In this document: in pieces, positions 44,530 through 53,270 of the stretch | Layout: the number at the start of each line of letters is the position of its first letter | Position numbering within the stretch: the first letter of the stretch is position 1 | Assembly: GCA_963786155.1 (NCBI GenBank) | Contig: CAWAXW010000006.1 | Span: forward strand, 62,001-126,000 | DNA length: 64,000 nucleotides | Source: CAWAXW01 sp963786155 | Lineage (GTDB): Bacteria; Actinomycetota; CADDZG01; WHSQ01 | Direction of reading: 5' to 3' | Notes under the pieces: model-generated | What the model saw: only the letters and a program-made list of their open reading frames with translations | Databases searched by the model: none | What the model was told of the DNA's origin: nothing | Position numbers and translations under genes: made by a program

Positions 44530-45327
44530 TTAGGCCTTGTCGGCAGATCTCCTGGTAACCCACCAGGCCACCGCTGCTATCGCCACGACCACGCCCGCCG
44601 CAGCCAGGCCCGTGTAGGGGGTCAATTCCGGCGCGTTCACCTGGGGCAGCCGCCCCCTGAGGGGGACCGGGTTCCGGAAGGTCTCCACGCGCCAGTCGCG
44701 TTCCTCGGCCAGCTTCCGGAGCTCTCGGTCGGGATTGACCACCACGGGGTTGCCAACCGATTCGAGCATCGGGAGATCGGTGACGGAATCCGAGTAGGCG
44801 AACGAGTTGGCGAGGTCGATGCCGAGCTCCTCGGCGAGCTCCTTCATCGCGATCGGTTTGTTCGGGCCGTACGCGTAGAACTCGAGCTCGCCCGTGTACT
44901 TGCCGTCCACGATCTGAGGACGCGTTGCTATCCATCGATCGACGCGCAGCATCCTTCCCAGTGGAGCGACGATCTCCTCGGGGGAGGACGAGATGATCAC
45001 TACGAGTCGCCCGGCCGCCCGGTGATCGTGGAGCAGCTCCAATGCCTCGGCATAGATCAAAGGAGTGATGACTTCCTCGAGCACCTCCTCGACCACCTTC
45101 AGGACGCGCTCCTGCTCCCAACCTTGGGTCAGCTTCGCCGCCTCGTGGCGCATCCGCTCCATCTTCTGTTCGTCCGCGCCCATCAGATGGAAGACGAACT
45201 GAGCCCACATGGACTTCAACAACGAGGAGCGCGTGATGAGCCCTTCCTTGAAGAACGACCGACCGAGCGCGAGCGGCCCGGAGCGAGCGATGATCGTCTT
45301 GTCCAGGTCGAAGAACGCGGCTTCCAT
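44530..45327 (-). CDS. HAD-IB family phosphatase with C-terminal membrane helix
   Basis: 265 aa. HAD motif I FFDLDKTIIA (nucleophile Asp), motif II VIISSSPEE, motif III/IV around KELAEELG and YSDSVTDLPMLESVG. Related to SerB-like actinobacterial phosphatases; in mycobacteria the same type of gene (Rv3661) flanks the Tad locus, as here. The last ~30 residues form one membrane helix (YTGLAAAGVVVAIAAVAWWV) and a basic end, so it is membrane-tethered. ATG 45327 lies nine bases from a CRP-like palindrome. Confidence 0.85.
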   Translation of the reverse strand: MEAAFFDLDKTIIARSGPLALGRSFFKEGLITRSSLLKSMWAQFVFHLMGADEQKMERMRHEAAKLTQGWEQERVLKVVEEVLEEVITPLIYAEALELLHDHRAAGRLVVIISSSPEEIVAPLGRMLRVDRWIATRPQIVDGKYTGELEFYAYGPNKPIAMKELAEELGIDLANSFAYSDSVTDLPMLESVGNPVVVNPDRELRKLAEERDWRVETFRNPVPLRGRLPQVNAPELTPYTGLAAAGVVVAIAAVAWWVTRRSADKA

Positions 45328-45335
45328 GCACCCAT

Positions 45336-45351
45336 TGTGACCTGGGTCACA
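45336..45351. promoter_or_regulatory. CRP/FNR-type palindrome between phosphatase and Tad genes
   Basis: TGTGACC-TG-GGTCACA, perfect over 7+7 bases, which fits the TGTGA-N6-TCACA consensus of cAMP receptor proteins exactly. It sits between two divergent start codons (45327 and 45386), so it could control both. No crp gene is in the window. Confidence 0.65.
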
Positions 45352-45385
45352 GCAACCGGCGAAGCGCACCGCCACTCTCACACTC

Positions 45386-46276
45386 GTGGAGCAGAAGACG
45401 ATCGCTGCGGTGAGCGCCGACCCCGCCGTACGCCTGGCTCTCGCCCGCGCCTTTGATGAGGCGCCCCCGTCGTGGCAGATCGAGCTATTCGACGACCCGT
45501 CTGCCGCACGAGGGGATGCGATCGTGTGGGGACCGGACGTCCCAGCGGGGCCGGGGGTCGTGTTCGACCCCGCCAACCCCAAAGGCTTGGTGGGGGCAGT
45601 TGCCGAGTTGCTCGGGCCGGCGGAGGGGTCGGTCATCGTCGTCACGAGCCCCTCGGGAGGCACCGGTACGACGACGGTGGCTCTGCATCTCGCTCAGGCC
45701 TTGGCGGCTCGAGGCTCCACTTGCTTCGTCGATCTCGACGTCCGATGGGGAGCAGCGGCACGCCTCGGAGTGACCGATCCCGCGCATCTGACCTGGGACT
45801 CGCTCGATGACTCCGAAGGCTCCACGATGCTTTGCGCGCTGCCGGTCGTTGGTGGTTTCCGCGCCATGCTCGCGCCGGGCGGCCGGGGCCCACGCGACGC
45901 GCGCTCCTTGATCGAGAGGGCCGCGGCCTCGTTCAAAGCGGTCGTCGTGGACGTCGCGGATCCGGCCCTGTTGTCCACCGCGCTGAATGCAGCGCGAGCG
46001 GCGGTGTGTGTCGTCGTTCCCACCCCGACCGGCGTAGAGCGCGCTAGTCGCTTCATTGATGCGGCAGGCGATTTCCGCTGGGCGATCGTCGTCAACCGGT
46101 TGGGAACGGGAGGCACGATGGGCCGGGCCGAGATCGAACAGCACATGCAGCGGCGGGTCGCCATCGAGCTCCCGCATTGCCCTGCGCTCCGAGACAATGA
46201 GGACGTTTCCAAGCTCCTCGCATCATCCGTGTCCAGGTGGAGCAGAGCGGTCACTCGGTTGGCGGCCGCGCTATGA
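45386..46276 (+). CDS. Ssd/CpaE-like ParA-family ATPase of the Tad pilus locus
   Basis: 296 aa. An N-terminal receiver-like domain is followed by a MinD/ParA domain with a deviant Walker A loop (SPSGGTGTTTVALHLA; the lysine of the signature position is replaced), DLDVRWGAAARLG, and VVVDVADPALL. This is the layout of actinobacterial Ssd (Rv3660c) and CpaE, which localise pilus machinery or affect septation. GTG start at 45386; no strong ribosome site. Its stop overlaps cpaF (ATGA). Confidence 0.85.
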   Translation: MEQKTIAAVSADPAVRLALARAFDEAPPSWQIELFDDPSAARGDAIVWGPDVPAGPGVVFDPANPKGLVGAVAELLGPAEGSVIVVTSPSGGTGTTTVALHLAQALAARGSTCFVDLDVRWGAAARLGVTDPAHLTWDSLDDSEGSTMLCALPVVGGFRAMLAPGGRGPRDARSLIERAAASFKAVVVDVADPALLSTALNAARAAVCVVVPTPTGVERASRFIDAAGDFRWAIVVNRLGTGGTMGRAEIEQHMQRRVAIELPHCPALRDNEDVSKLLASSVSRWSRAVTRLAAAL

Positions 46277-47316
46277 ACGCGACGGAGACGCTGAGGAATC
46301 TCCTGTTCCAGCACGACGAGCTCGCGGACCTAGACCCGGCTGGGCGTCGCATCGCGCTCAGGCGGTTGGCGGCCGATGCCGGGCTCGACGATCCGGGGGC
46401 AATCGCGGCCGTGGCGGATCACATCGATGGATGCGGCCCCCTCACCGAGTTGATGAACGATCCCGGGATCACGGACATCCTCGTCAACGGCCCGGATGAG
46501 GTGTGGGTCGAACGCTCGGGATGCCTCGAACGTGTGGAGGTTGGATGGCCCGACGTTATGTCGCTCGAGGGATCGGCCCGAAGGCTCGTCGCTTCGGTTG
46601 GGGGCCGGGTCGACCCCGCGCACCCGATCGCGCAGGCGCGGCTCCCAGACGGCTCCCGGCTTCAGGTCGTGTGGCCGCCGATCAGCACGGCGGGACCCAT
46701 GCTCGCGATCCGCCGCTTCCCCCGTTTGCGCTTCGACCTCGACGATCTGGTCGAACGCGGCATGCTGACCGAAGCGGAATCGACCGAACTGCGTGTCGCG
46801 GTACAGGAGCGCGCGACGATCGCGATCTCGGGCGGCACGGGGTCGGGGAAGACGACGCTCATGAATGCACTGCTCGGATGCGTCGGCACGGATGAGCGCG
46901 TCGTCACGATCGAGGAGTTGCCGGAGCTCCAACCCTCGTGCGCACATCGTGTTGCATTGGTCGCTCGACCCGAGAATGTCGAAGGTCGCGGGAGCGTCCG
47001 CTTGACCGAGCTTCTGCGAACGAGTCTTCGGTTGCGTCCGGATCGCATCGTCGTCGGGGAGGTGCGCGGCCCGGAGGCTCTCGTCGCGCTCGATGCGATG
47101 TCGACGGGACACGTGGGCTCGATGGTCACGGTCCACGCGCGCTCGGCCCGTGATGTCGTCGATCGAATGGTGGCCCTTGCACTCCAGGGTGATCCAGGTG
47201 CGAGCGAAGACTCTCTCAGGCGCCGCTTCGAGCGCGCTTTCGACCTAGTCGTTCATCTCGGCCGTGATCACGGCGCCAGGGTGTGCCGGGAGATCTGGCG
47301 GTGCGAAAGGATCTGA
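46273..47316 (+). CDS. cpaF: CpaF/TadA pilus assembly ATPase
   Basis: 347 aa secretion ATPase that powers Flp pilus assembly. Visible: GPLTELMNDPGITDILVNG, Walker A SGGTGSGKTTLMNAL, Asp box RVVTIEELPELQP, Walker B region RPDRIVVGEVRGPEALVAL, His box STGHVGSMVTVHARS. ATG 46273 overlaps the upstream stop by four bases. Intact frame. Confidence 0.93.
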   Translation: MNATETLRNLLFQHDELADLDPAGRRIALRRLAADAGLDDPGAIAAVADHIDGCGPLTELMNDPGITDILVNGPDEVWVERSGCLERVEVGWPDVMSLEGSARRLVASVGGRVDPAHPIAQARLPDGSRLQVVWPPISTAGPMLAIRRFPRLRFDLDDLVERGMLTEAESTELRVAVQERATIAISGGTGSGKTTLMNALLGCVGTDERVVTIEELPELQPSCAHRVALVARPENVEGRGSVRLTELLRTSLRLRPDRIVVGEVRGPEALVALDAMSTGHVGSMVTVHARSARDVVDRMVALALQGDPGASEDSLRRRFERAFDLVVHLGRDHGARVCREIWRCERI

Positions 47317-48236
47317 TCGAGCGAGCCGCATCCGTGCGCTCGCTCGCAGCATTGGTTTCGACCGGGATGGGTCTTCACGGGGCCCTCGAACGCTGGCCTT
47401 CGGAAGCTGCTCCCTCTTGCCGGGCGGAAGCGCTATCCATGCGCAGGCGGATGTCGCTCGGGTCCGACCCCGGGGATGCGTTCGAGTCTCTGGGCCGGGC
47501 CTTCGGAGCCGACGCCTCGGCTCTTGCGAGCGCCGTCAGGACTGCTGCCTGCTCGGGTGCAGACCTCGCACCCCTGCTCGAGAGTGTGGCCTCGGACATG
47601 GAGCAAAGTTCGGAGGCCCTCGCGACCGGAGGGTCGGCCAGTGCGGGGGCCCGGTTGTCGGCTCGCATGATCGCGGCGCTGCCTCTCTGCGTCGTCCCGT
47701 TGATGCCGATGGCCCGCGCCCCGCTGACCGATTCCTTCGGGATCGTGTCGCTGCTGGCAGGCGCGGCGCTGGCAGTGGCGGGGATGGTTTGGATCGATCG
47801 CCTTCTGCCCCGATGGCCGGGCAACGATGCCGTTACTACCTTTGCCGATCGCGCCTCGGCCGCGCTGACGGCAGGTCTCGACGCGGGGGCCGCGTTCGAA
47901 CGCGCGCTCACGAGCCTGGAGCCTCCCGTCGAGGCGGGGGACAGGGTGCGACGACTGGCCGGATTGGGCGCGGACTGGACCGAGGCTATGGAACGCGCCG
48001 GTGACGGATTCGAAGATCTAGGCGTCGCTCTTGGAGCCGCCGAAAGCACCGGCGCCCCCTTGGCTGTGGTCCTCGATCGCTTCGCGGACAACCGCCGAAG
48101 GCAACGTCAGAGGTCGTTCGACGCGACCACGCGCCGGGCTCCCGTCCTCATGGTGCTTCCACTCACGTTGTGCGTGTTGCCCTCGTTCGGACTCCTGGCT
48201 TTGGTCCCTTTCCTGCGAGGTCTCTCGCTCGCATGA
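47301..48236 (+). CDS. TadB-TadC-like fused type II secretion F-domain membrane protein
   Basis: 311 aa, spanning what is two genes (TadB and TadC) in mycobacteria. First F-type helical domain: SLAALVSTGMGLHGALERWP to GADLAPLLESVASDMEQ, then a membrane pair (ARMIAALPLCVVPLMPM, VSLLAGAALAVAGMVWI). Second F-type domain: SAALTAGLDAGAAFERALTS to TGAPLAVVLDRFADNRRRQR, closing with a hydrophobic helix (VLMVLPLTLCVLPSFGLLAL). Start GTG 47301 follows GGGAG, overlapping cpaF by 16 bases. It is the inner-membrane platform for pilin extrusion. Confidence 0.85.
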   Translation: MRKDLIERAASVRSLAALVSTGMGLHGALERWPSEAAPSCRAEALSMRRRMSLGSDPGDAFESLGRAFGADASALASAVRTAACSGADLAPLLESVASDMEQSSEALATGGSASAGARLSARMIAALPLCVVPLMPMARAPLTDSFGIVSLLAGAALAVAGMVWIDRLLPRWPGNDAVTTFADRASAALTAGLDAGAAFERALTSLEPPVEAGDRVRRLAGLGADWTEAMERAGDGFEDLGVALGAAESTGAPLAVVLDRFADNRRRQRQRSFDATTRRAPVLMVLPLTLCVLPSFGLLALVPFLRGLSLA

Positions 48237-48312
48237 GTGATGCGCGCCACAGACACGACGCGGCGCGCGCAGGACATTGACTCCGACGGTTCGACGAAAC
48301 AGGAGGTGTCGC

Positions 48313-48492
48313 GTGGATCGCGCAAAGAAGATCGTCTATGGACAGCTCGGCCAGACGACGGCCGAGTATGCACTCGTGCTGCTCGTCGCGGGGTTGGTCG
48401 TCGGAGGCTTTGCCGCGTTCGTCAAGGGCGGCTCGTTGACCGACATGTTCCACAGCATCGTGTCCGGTCTCGTCAACCGCGCCGAAGGCTAG
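48313..48492 (+). CDS. Flp pilin-like DUF4244 protein
   Basis: 59 aa. GTG start after a perfect AGGAGG. Short basic N-terminus (DRAKKIVYGQLGQ), the prepilin-like motif QTTAEYALVLLVAGLVVGGF with Glu at the fifth position of the mature helix, then a short tail (FVKGGSLTDMFHSIVSGL). It is the probable major subunit of the pilus, processed by a prepilin peptidase not found in this window. Confidence 0.85.
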   Translation: MDRAKKIVYGQLGQTTAEYALVLLVAGLVVGGFAAFVKGGSLTDMFHSIVSGLVNRAEG

Positions 48493-48870
48493 TGCCACAC
48501 GAGCGAGAAGGAGGGCAAGCGACGGTGGAGCTTGCCCTCTGCTTGCCCCTCCTCGCGCTGTTGCTGGGCGCCGTCTTCGAGATAGGCATGCTTGCCGGCG
48601 ATCGGGCTCGCCTGGAACACGCCGCGCGCGAAGCCGTGCGCGTCGCCGCGGTCGACGGGGACGAGAGGGCAATACGTGTCGCTGCGGAACGCGGCGGACT
48701 TTCCGATCTCGAGATGCAAGTGTCGCCGCAGCAACTCGGTCGCACGGCCGGCGAGCCCGTGACGGTCTCATTGAAGTTCTCTCCCAGCGGCAGCGTTCCG
48801 TTGCTGGGAGAGGCATTCGAGCGCGTCGATCTTCCGCGCCGAAGCGACGATGCGGATCGAGCAGCCGTGA
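48492..48870 (+). CDS. TadE-like pseudopilin (one frame break)
   Basis: About 126 aa. Starts GTG 48492, overlapping the pilin stop. One N-terminal helix with the TadE pattern GGQATVELALCLPLLALLLG and VFEIGMLAGDRARLEHAARE. Near 48,832 an extra C shifts the frame; without it the protein ends RAEATMRIEQP with a TGA at 48868-48870, the usual end of actinobacterial TadE. It then overlaps the next GTG start. Minor pilin. Confidence 0.8.
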
Positions 48871-49527
48871 GCGTCCTAGTCGCGGGGATCGGGACCGTTC
48901 TGACTCTGATGCTCGCCGCGTTCCTCGCCGATGTCGGGGATGCATCGGCCTCCCAAGCCCACGCTCGGGCGGCAGCCGACGCGGCCGCGCTCGCGGCGGC
49001 AGCGGAAGCGGGTCCCTACGGTTCGGCCCAGCCGATCGAGGCGGCAAGGCGATACGCGGAGCTCAACGACGCTTCCCTCGTGCAATGCATCTGCGAGCCC
49101 GGAGCCTTCGACATCCAAGTAACCGTGGCGCTGGACGGGGTTCTTGCCGAGGCCCGCGCCGTGATCGAACCCGAGCTCCTGGCTCCCCTCGCCGCCACCG
49201 CCGACGGCTTGCAACCCCGGCTTGCGCAGTCAATCGATCGATTGCTGAGGGCTTCGGGTGGGACGGTGACGCTCGTTTCGGGATGGCGATCGACGCAGCG
49301 GCAGGCCGAGCTCTGGGACGAAGCCCTTGAGAAGTACGGGAGCGCGGAAGCGGCCGACGATTGGGTCGCGCCTCCGGGCCATTCGATGCACGAGAAGGGT
49401 TTGGCCGTCGACCTCGGCGGGGACCTTGTTCTCGCGGGCGCGGCTCGTGGACGAGCTGGGTCTCCGGCTCTACCGGCCGATGGCGCACGAGCCCCATCAC
49501 TTCGAGCTGATCGGCTCACGTTCGTAG
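48867..49527 (+). CDS. Rv3654c-like TadE protein fused to a VanY-type D,D-carboxypeptidase domain (one frame break)
   Basis: About 219 aa. N-terminal part is Rv3654c/TadE-like: SVLVAGIGTVLTLMLAAFLA then QAHARAAADAAALAAAAEA and a Cys pair (QCICEPG). From residue ~120 an M15/VanY-type peptidase domain follows without a break: TVTLVSGWRSTQRQAELW, GHSMHEKGLAVDLGG (His and Asp zinc ligands) and, after a break near 49,436-49,441, AHEPHHFELIG (last His ligand). The joint between the two parts lies within one unbroken frame, so the fusion does not depend on the frame repair. It may trim peptidoglycan where the pilus crosses the wall (inference). Confidence 0.8.
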
Positions 49528-49582
49528 GCCCCCGGAGCACCCCTAGACTCTGGCTCCGCAACTGGTACCAACCGAAAGGGGA

Positions 49583-51178
49583 ATGGTGGCGGACGAGCTC
49601 GACATGCACCCGACGAGGCTCGCGGAGACCCTGCAAGAGCGCTTCCGCGATGTCGAGACGCGCTTCGCTCACGCATGGTGGTCCTCGCAGGTCGATGCGG
49701 GACCGGAGAACGAGGCCCGGAGGGCCGAGGTCGAGCTGGAGCTGCGCCGGATCAAGGGAGACCCCGAGTCTTTCGAAGCGGTGACCGAAGCCCTCGAGCA
49801 AGAGTTCCACGACGAGTTGCTGGAACGGCAACTCACCGTTCTGCGGCTGTCGGTGACCGGGAACCAGATGTCGGAGGACCAGCGTCGTGAGCTCGTTGAG
49901 CTGTCGAGCTCCGTCGAGTCGGAGTTCGCGTCCTACCGACCGGTCATCGACGGGAAGAGACTCAACAACAACGACATCGAAGAGATCCTCAAGACATCCA
50001 ACGATGTCGAACTGCGGCAACGCGCCTGGGAGGGATCGAAGGAGATAGGCGACCTCGTCGGAACCAAGCTCCGAGAGCTCGCCCGCGTCCGCAATGAGAT
50101 CGCTCATGGGCTCGGCTACCCGGACTACTACGCGATGGCTCTCGATCTGCAGGAGCTCTCCGAGCCCTGGCTGTTCGAGCTGATGGACGAGCTCGAGGAG
50201 GTTACGCGCGAGCCTTTCTTCGCATGGAAGGCGGTTCTCGACGACAACCTCAGGCAACGTTTCGGAACCGAGGAGCTATACCCGTGGCACTACGCCGACC
50301 CGTTCTTTCAGGACCTTCCTCCCGACGGCCGCCTGAGCCTCGACCCTCAGCTCCGCACGGGCTCGCCGGAGGAGCTCGCCCGGGCCACTTTCGGAAGCTG
50401 GGGGATCGACCTGGGTGGCGTGCTCGAGGCCAGCGACCTATATCCACGGGAGAACAAATCGCAGCACGCCTTCTGCATCGATATGGATCGGTCGGGTGAC
50501 GACGTTCGCATCCTTGCCAACGTGGTCCCCGGAGAGAGATGGACCGAAGTCGTCATGCACGAATCGGGCCACGCGGCCTACGACATCTCGATCGACCCGA
50601 GTCTGCCGTGGCTGCTCCGGCGGGCATCGCACATCTTCACCACCGAAGCGATCGCGCTCTTATCGGGACGCCTCGTACGAGAGCCGCGCTGGCTGACGGA
50701 GATTGCGGGGGTGTCCTCTTCAGACGCGGCGTCGCTTGAGCACGACCTCAGAGCGGCGCGCTCCGCTCAGGCGAACCTGTTCGCTCGATGGGGGTTGGTG
50801 ATGGTCCATTTCGAGCGCGACTTCTACGCCGACCCCGAGGCCGACCTCGCGGCTCGGTGGTGGGAGCTGGTCGAACGGTTCCAGGGGGTTCAACGCCCTC
50901 CAGACCGGGACGGCGCGGACTGGGCTTCGAAGATCCACCTTGCAACTGCGCCGGTCTACTACCACAACTACTTGTTGGGCGAGCTGCTCGCGTCGCAACT
51001 TCAGGCGACGTGCAGGCGGGAGTTCGGCGGCATCGTCGGGGTGCCCGAGGCGGGAGCGCTGCTTACCGAGAAGCTCTTCCGGCCGGGCGCGTCGTTGCGC
51101 TGGGATGCTCTGGTTGAAGGTGCGACAGGGAAACCTTTGTCGGCGCGCGATCATGCCGACGAGATGAGCGCCTCTTAG
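49583..51178 (+). CDS. M3/M2-family zinc metallopeptidase
   Basis: 531 aa, no signal peptide. Zinc site EVVMHESGHAAYD (HExxH) and third ligand in HIFTTEAIALLSGRL. The helical scaffold resembles oligopeptidase F-like and ACE-like gluzincins (AFCIDMDRSGDDVRILANVV). It hydrolyses peptides inside the cell. ATG 49583 follows AAAGGGG; begins 56 bases after the Tad locus. It meets the convergent LCP gene with a four-base overlap. Confidence 0.87.
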   Translation: MVADELDMHPTRLAETLQERFRDVETRFAHAWWSSQVDAGPENEARRAEVELELRRIKGDPESFEAVTEALEQEFHDELLERQLTVLRLSVTGNQMSEDQRRELVELSSSVESEFASYRPVIDGKRLNNNDIEEILKTSNDVELRQRAWEGSKEIGDLVGTKLRELARVRNEIAHGLGYPDYYAMALDLQELSEPWLFELMDELEEVTREPFFAWKAVLDDNLRQRFGTEELYPWHYADPFFQDLPPDGRLSLDPQLRTGSPEELARATFGSWGIDLGGVLEASDLYPRENKSQHAFCIDMDRSGDDVRILANVVPGERWTEVVMHESGHAAYDISIDPSLPWLLRRASHIFTTEAIALLSGRLVREPRWLTEIAGVSSSDAASLEHDLRAARSAQANLFARWGLVMVHFERDFYADPEADLAARWWELVERFQGVQRPPDRDGADWASKIHLATAPVYYHNYLLGELLASQLQATCRREFGGIVGVPEAGALLTEKLFRPGASLRWDALVEGATGKPLSARDHADEMSAS

Positions 51179-52068
51179 TTCTTCAGGCTTCCGTTCTTCT
51201 TGAAGCGCTTGTAGATGCCCTTGGCCGCGTCGGAGATGAAGACCACGCTCGCGGCCCCCATGGAGCCGAGCGATACCGGCACCGTCACGTTCCCGACGTC
51301 CTTCGGGTCGAGTTGGGATGCAAGCACGGCCAGCCGGAACATCTCGTCGGGCGGAACGTCGAAGCGCGTGTTGCGCTCCGTCGCGGACATCCAGCGGAAG
51401 AGCGTCGACGGGTCGGCCGCGGTCTTGCTCACGAACCGTCCCAACATCGCCTTCATGAAGCTTCCCTGGTTGGTCGTCCTGTCAACATCGCCGCCGCCGA
51501 AGTTGTGGCGAGTGCGGACATAGGCAAGTGCGCCAGCGGCCCCGAGGAACTTGGTACCCGCCTCGATCGCCGCGCCGGAGCCGCTCGGGTCGTAGATGTC
51601 TTGGTTGATCTCGTAAGGGATCGCTCCGACGCTCTTGATGAGTCCGCTGAAGCCCTCGAACCCCGTCATCACCCAATAGTCGAGCCGGATGCCGGTGAGC
51701 TTCTCGAGCGTCTGTGCCAAGCGTTGCGGACCTCCCGCCACGATCGCCTCGTTGATCTTCGAACCGCCGTAGCCGGGGATCTCGACCCAGGAGTCGCGCG
51801 GGAAGTTGAGGATCCCGCCCTTCATCGTTTCGGTATTGATCCCCACGATGTGGATCGCGTCGGCACGCGCATTGTCGGGGTTGCCCGAGCGAGCGTCGTT
51901 GCCGATCACGAGAGCGAAGATCTTGCCGGTGTTGGGTTGGAAGTTGGCGTGCACGCGTCCCGCCATGACCGTCGCTGCGGCGAGGCTCCGCTCGCCGGCG
52001 CCCACCAGTGGGATTCCCACACAGACGAGCGCAATGACGACGATGAAGCTCGCAGCGCGTCTGATCAT
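51175..52068 (-). CDS. LytR-CpsA-Psr (LCP) family protein
   Basis: 297 aa. One N-terminal membrane helix/signal (AASFIVVIALVCVGIPLVGA). LCP domain: KIFALVIGNDARSGNPDNAR then ADAIHIVGINTETMKGGILNF with PRDSWVEIPGYG, KINEAIVAGGPQRLAQTLEK, and the Arg cluster AYVRTRHNFGGGDVDRTTNQ. LCP enzymes attach glycopolymers such as arabinogalactan or teichoic-like chains to peptidoglycan. Overlaps the upstream gene (ATGA), same operon. Confidence 0.88.
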   Translation of the reverse strand: MIRRAASFIVVIALVCVGIPLVGAGERSLAAATVMAGRVHANFQPNTGKIFALVIGNDARSGNPDNARADAIHIVGINTETMKGGILNFPRDSWVEIPGYGGSKINEAIVAGGPQRLAQTLEKLTGIRLDYWVMTGFEGFSGLIKSVGAIPYEINQDIYDPSGSGAAIEAGTKFLGAAGALAYVRTRHNFGGGDVDRTTNQGSFMKAMLGRFVSKTAADPSTLFRWMSATERNTRFDVPPDEMFRLAVLASQLDPKDVGNVTVPVSLGSMGAASVVFISDAAKGIYKRFKKNGSLKN

Positions 52069-52643
52069 CTCTGGGGCTCCTGCATCGCGTCGTATCCGAT
52101 GACTTTCCAGTCCGACCCGTCGCGCTCGACCCACAACGTCGCCTTGTGACGCAGCGAGAATTCTTCGCCCGATGCGGATTCCTCAACGGTCATCGTGACG
52201 ACCGCGGCCGCCGCCCGCCCGGTCGGCTCGATAACAACGTTGGCTTCACGCGCCGTGATCTTCACGTCCTCGGCCCCATTCGGAAGGCCGAGCTTGTCCT
52301 TTTCGAACGCCGTCGCAGCCGGGCCCGAGATGAAGTCCTTGGCGCTCGAGGCCAGCGCGCCGGTTTGGAGGAAGGCTGCGTCGTAGACGCCCTGAACGGT
52401 GGCCTCGACGTCGTCCCCGTGCTGGGTGACGACCGATCCGCCGCCGCTCGCCGCGGCCACCTTGATCTTCCAGGGGGCCTGCTCGACTCCCGGAGCGGCC
52501 ACGGAGGTGGCCGGGGCCGAAGAGGTTCCTCCCCCTCGGACCGCAAGGGTCGAGAGGGCGACCGCGCCTACCAGCACGAGCGCCGCAGCGACGGTCGCGT
52601 AAGGCCACCAAGGCCTGCGTATGGAGGGAGCGATGATGCTCAT
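52065..52643 (-). CDS. Membrane-anchored protein of unknown function
   Basis: 192 aa with one N-terminal helix (YATVAAALVLVGAVALSTLA), an Ala/Gly-rich linker and an NTF2/Mce-associated-like beta domain (TVQGVYDAAFLQTGAL; RHKATLWVERDGSDWKVIGY). Its stop overlaps the LCP start by four bases, so it is likely the LCP protein's partner. The 293-base space upstream (52644-52936) holds a direct repeat TACTGTTA and a GC-rich hairpin near 52,880, but no gene. Confidence 0.7.
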   Translation of the reverse strand: MSIIAPSIRRPWWPYATVAAALVLVGAVALSTLAVRGGGTSSAPATSVAAPGVEQAPWKIKVAAASGGGSVVTQHGDDVEATVQGVYDAAFLQTGALASSAKDFISGPAATAFEKDKLGLPNGAEDVKITAREANVVIEPTGRAAAAVVTMTVEESASGEEFSLRHKATLWVERDGSDWKVIGYDAMQEPQR

Positions 52644-52936
52644 CCAGCCCTACCTTTCTGTGACTACTGTTAAGTACTGTTAGCCGCTGTGCATTACAGA
52701 GGTTGGGAGAGTACCCCAGCAGCCGGCGGATTGCGAGGATATTGGTCGTATTGCCCAAGGGGAAGCGAAGCGCGAAGAAAACTGGAAACGAGTCCTTCTA
52801 TCTCCTCCCCAAAGGGATTTTTCGCCGGCCGTCGGTTCTGCTTGAGAGACGCCTAACGGCACGCAAACGTTGCCCGCGAGCCGGCCCCGCCGGGGCACAC
52901 TAGGATTCCCGTCTTTCGCACCCAAGGAGGACATGC

Positions 52937-53270
52937 ATGGAACTGGGGATCGACGTCCGCAAGGAAGGCTCCCATGCGGTCGTGGACGTCAAGGGCGAGA
53001 TAGACGTCTACACCGCTCCGAAGCTGAGGGAGAAGTTGATCGAGCTCGTTTCCGAGGGCTCGTACAACGTGGTTGTCAACCTCGAGGGCGTGGACTTCCT
53101 CGACTCGACGGGGCTCGGCGTCCTGGTCGGGGCCCTCAAGCGGGTCAAGGCCCACGACGGGAGCCTGTCCCTCGTCTGCACCCAGGACAAGATCCTGAAG
53201 ATCTTCAAGATCACGGGCCTCACCAAGGTGTTCCCGATCCACGAATCCATCGAAGAGGCGGTCGACGCTG
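52937..53270 (+). CDS. STAS-domain anti-sigma-factor antagonist
   Basis: About 111 aa RsbV/SpoIIAA-like. GEIDVYTAPKLREKLIELV, then NVVVNLEGVDFLDSTGLGVL with the phosphorylatable Ser in DSTGLG, and KILKIFKITGLTKVFPIHES. AAGGAGG is six bases before ATG 52937. There is no stop codon where the protein should end: the frame runs on over the next domain, and an indel near 53,270 joins it to the HATPase-like part. Either a fusion or a lost stop/start (see the next entry). Confidence 0.85.
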
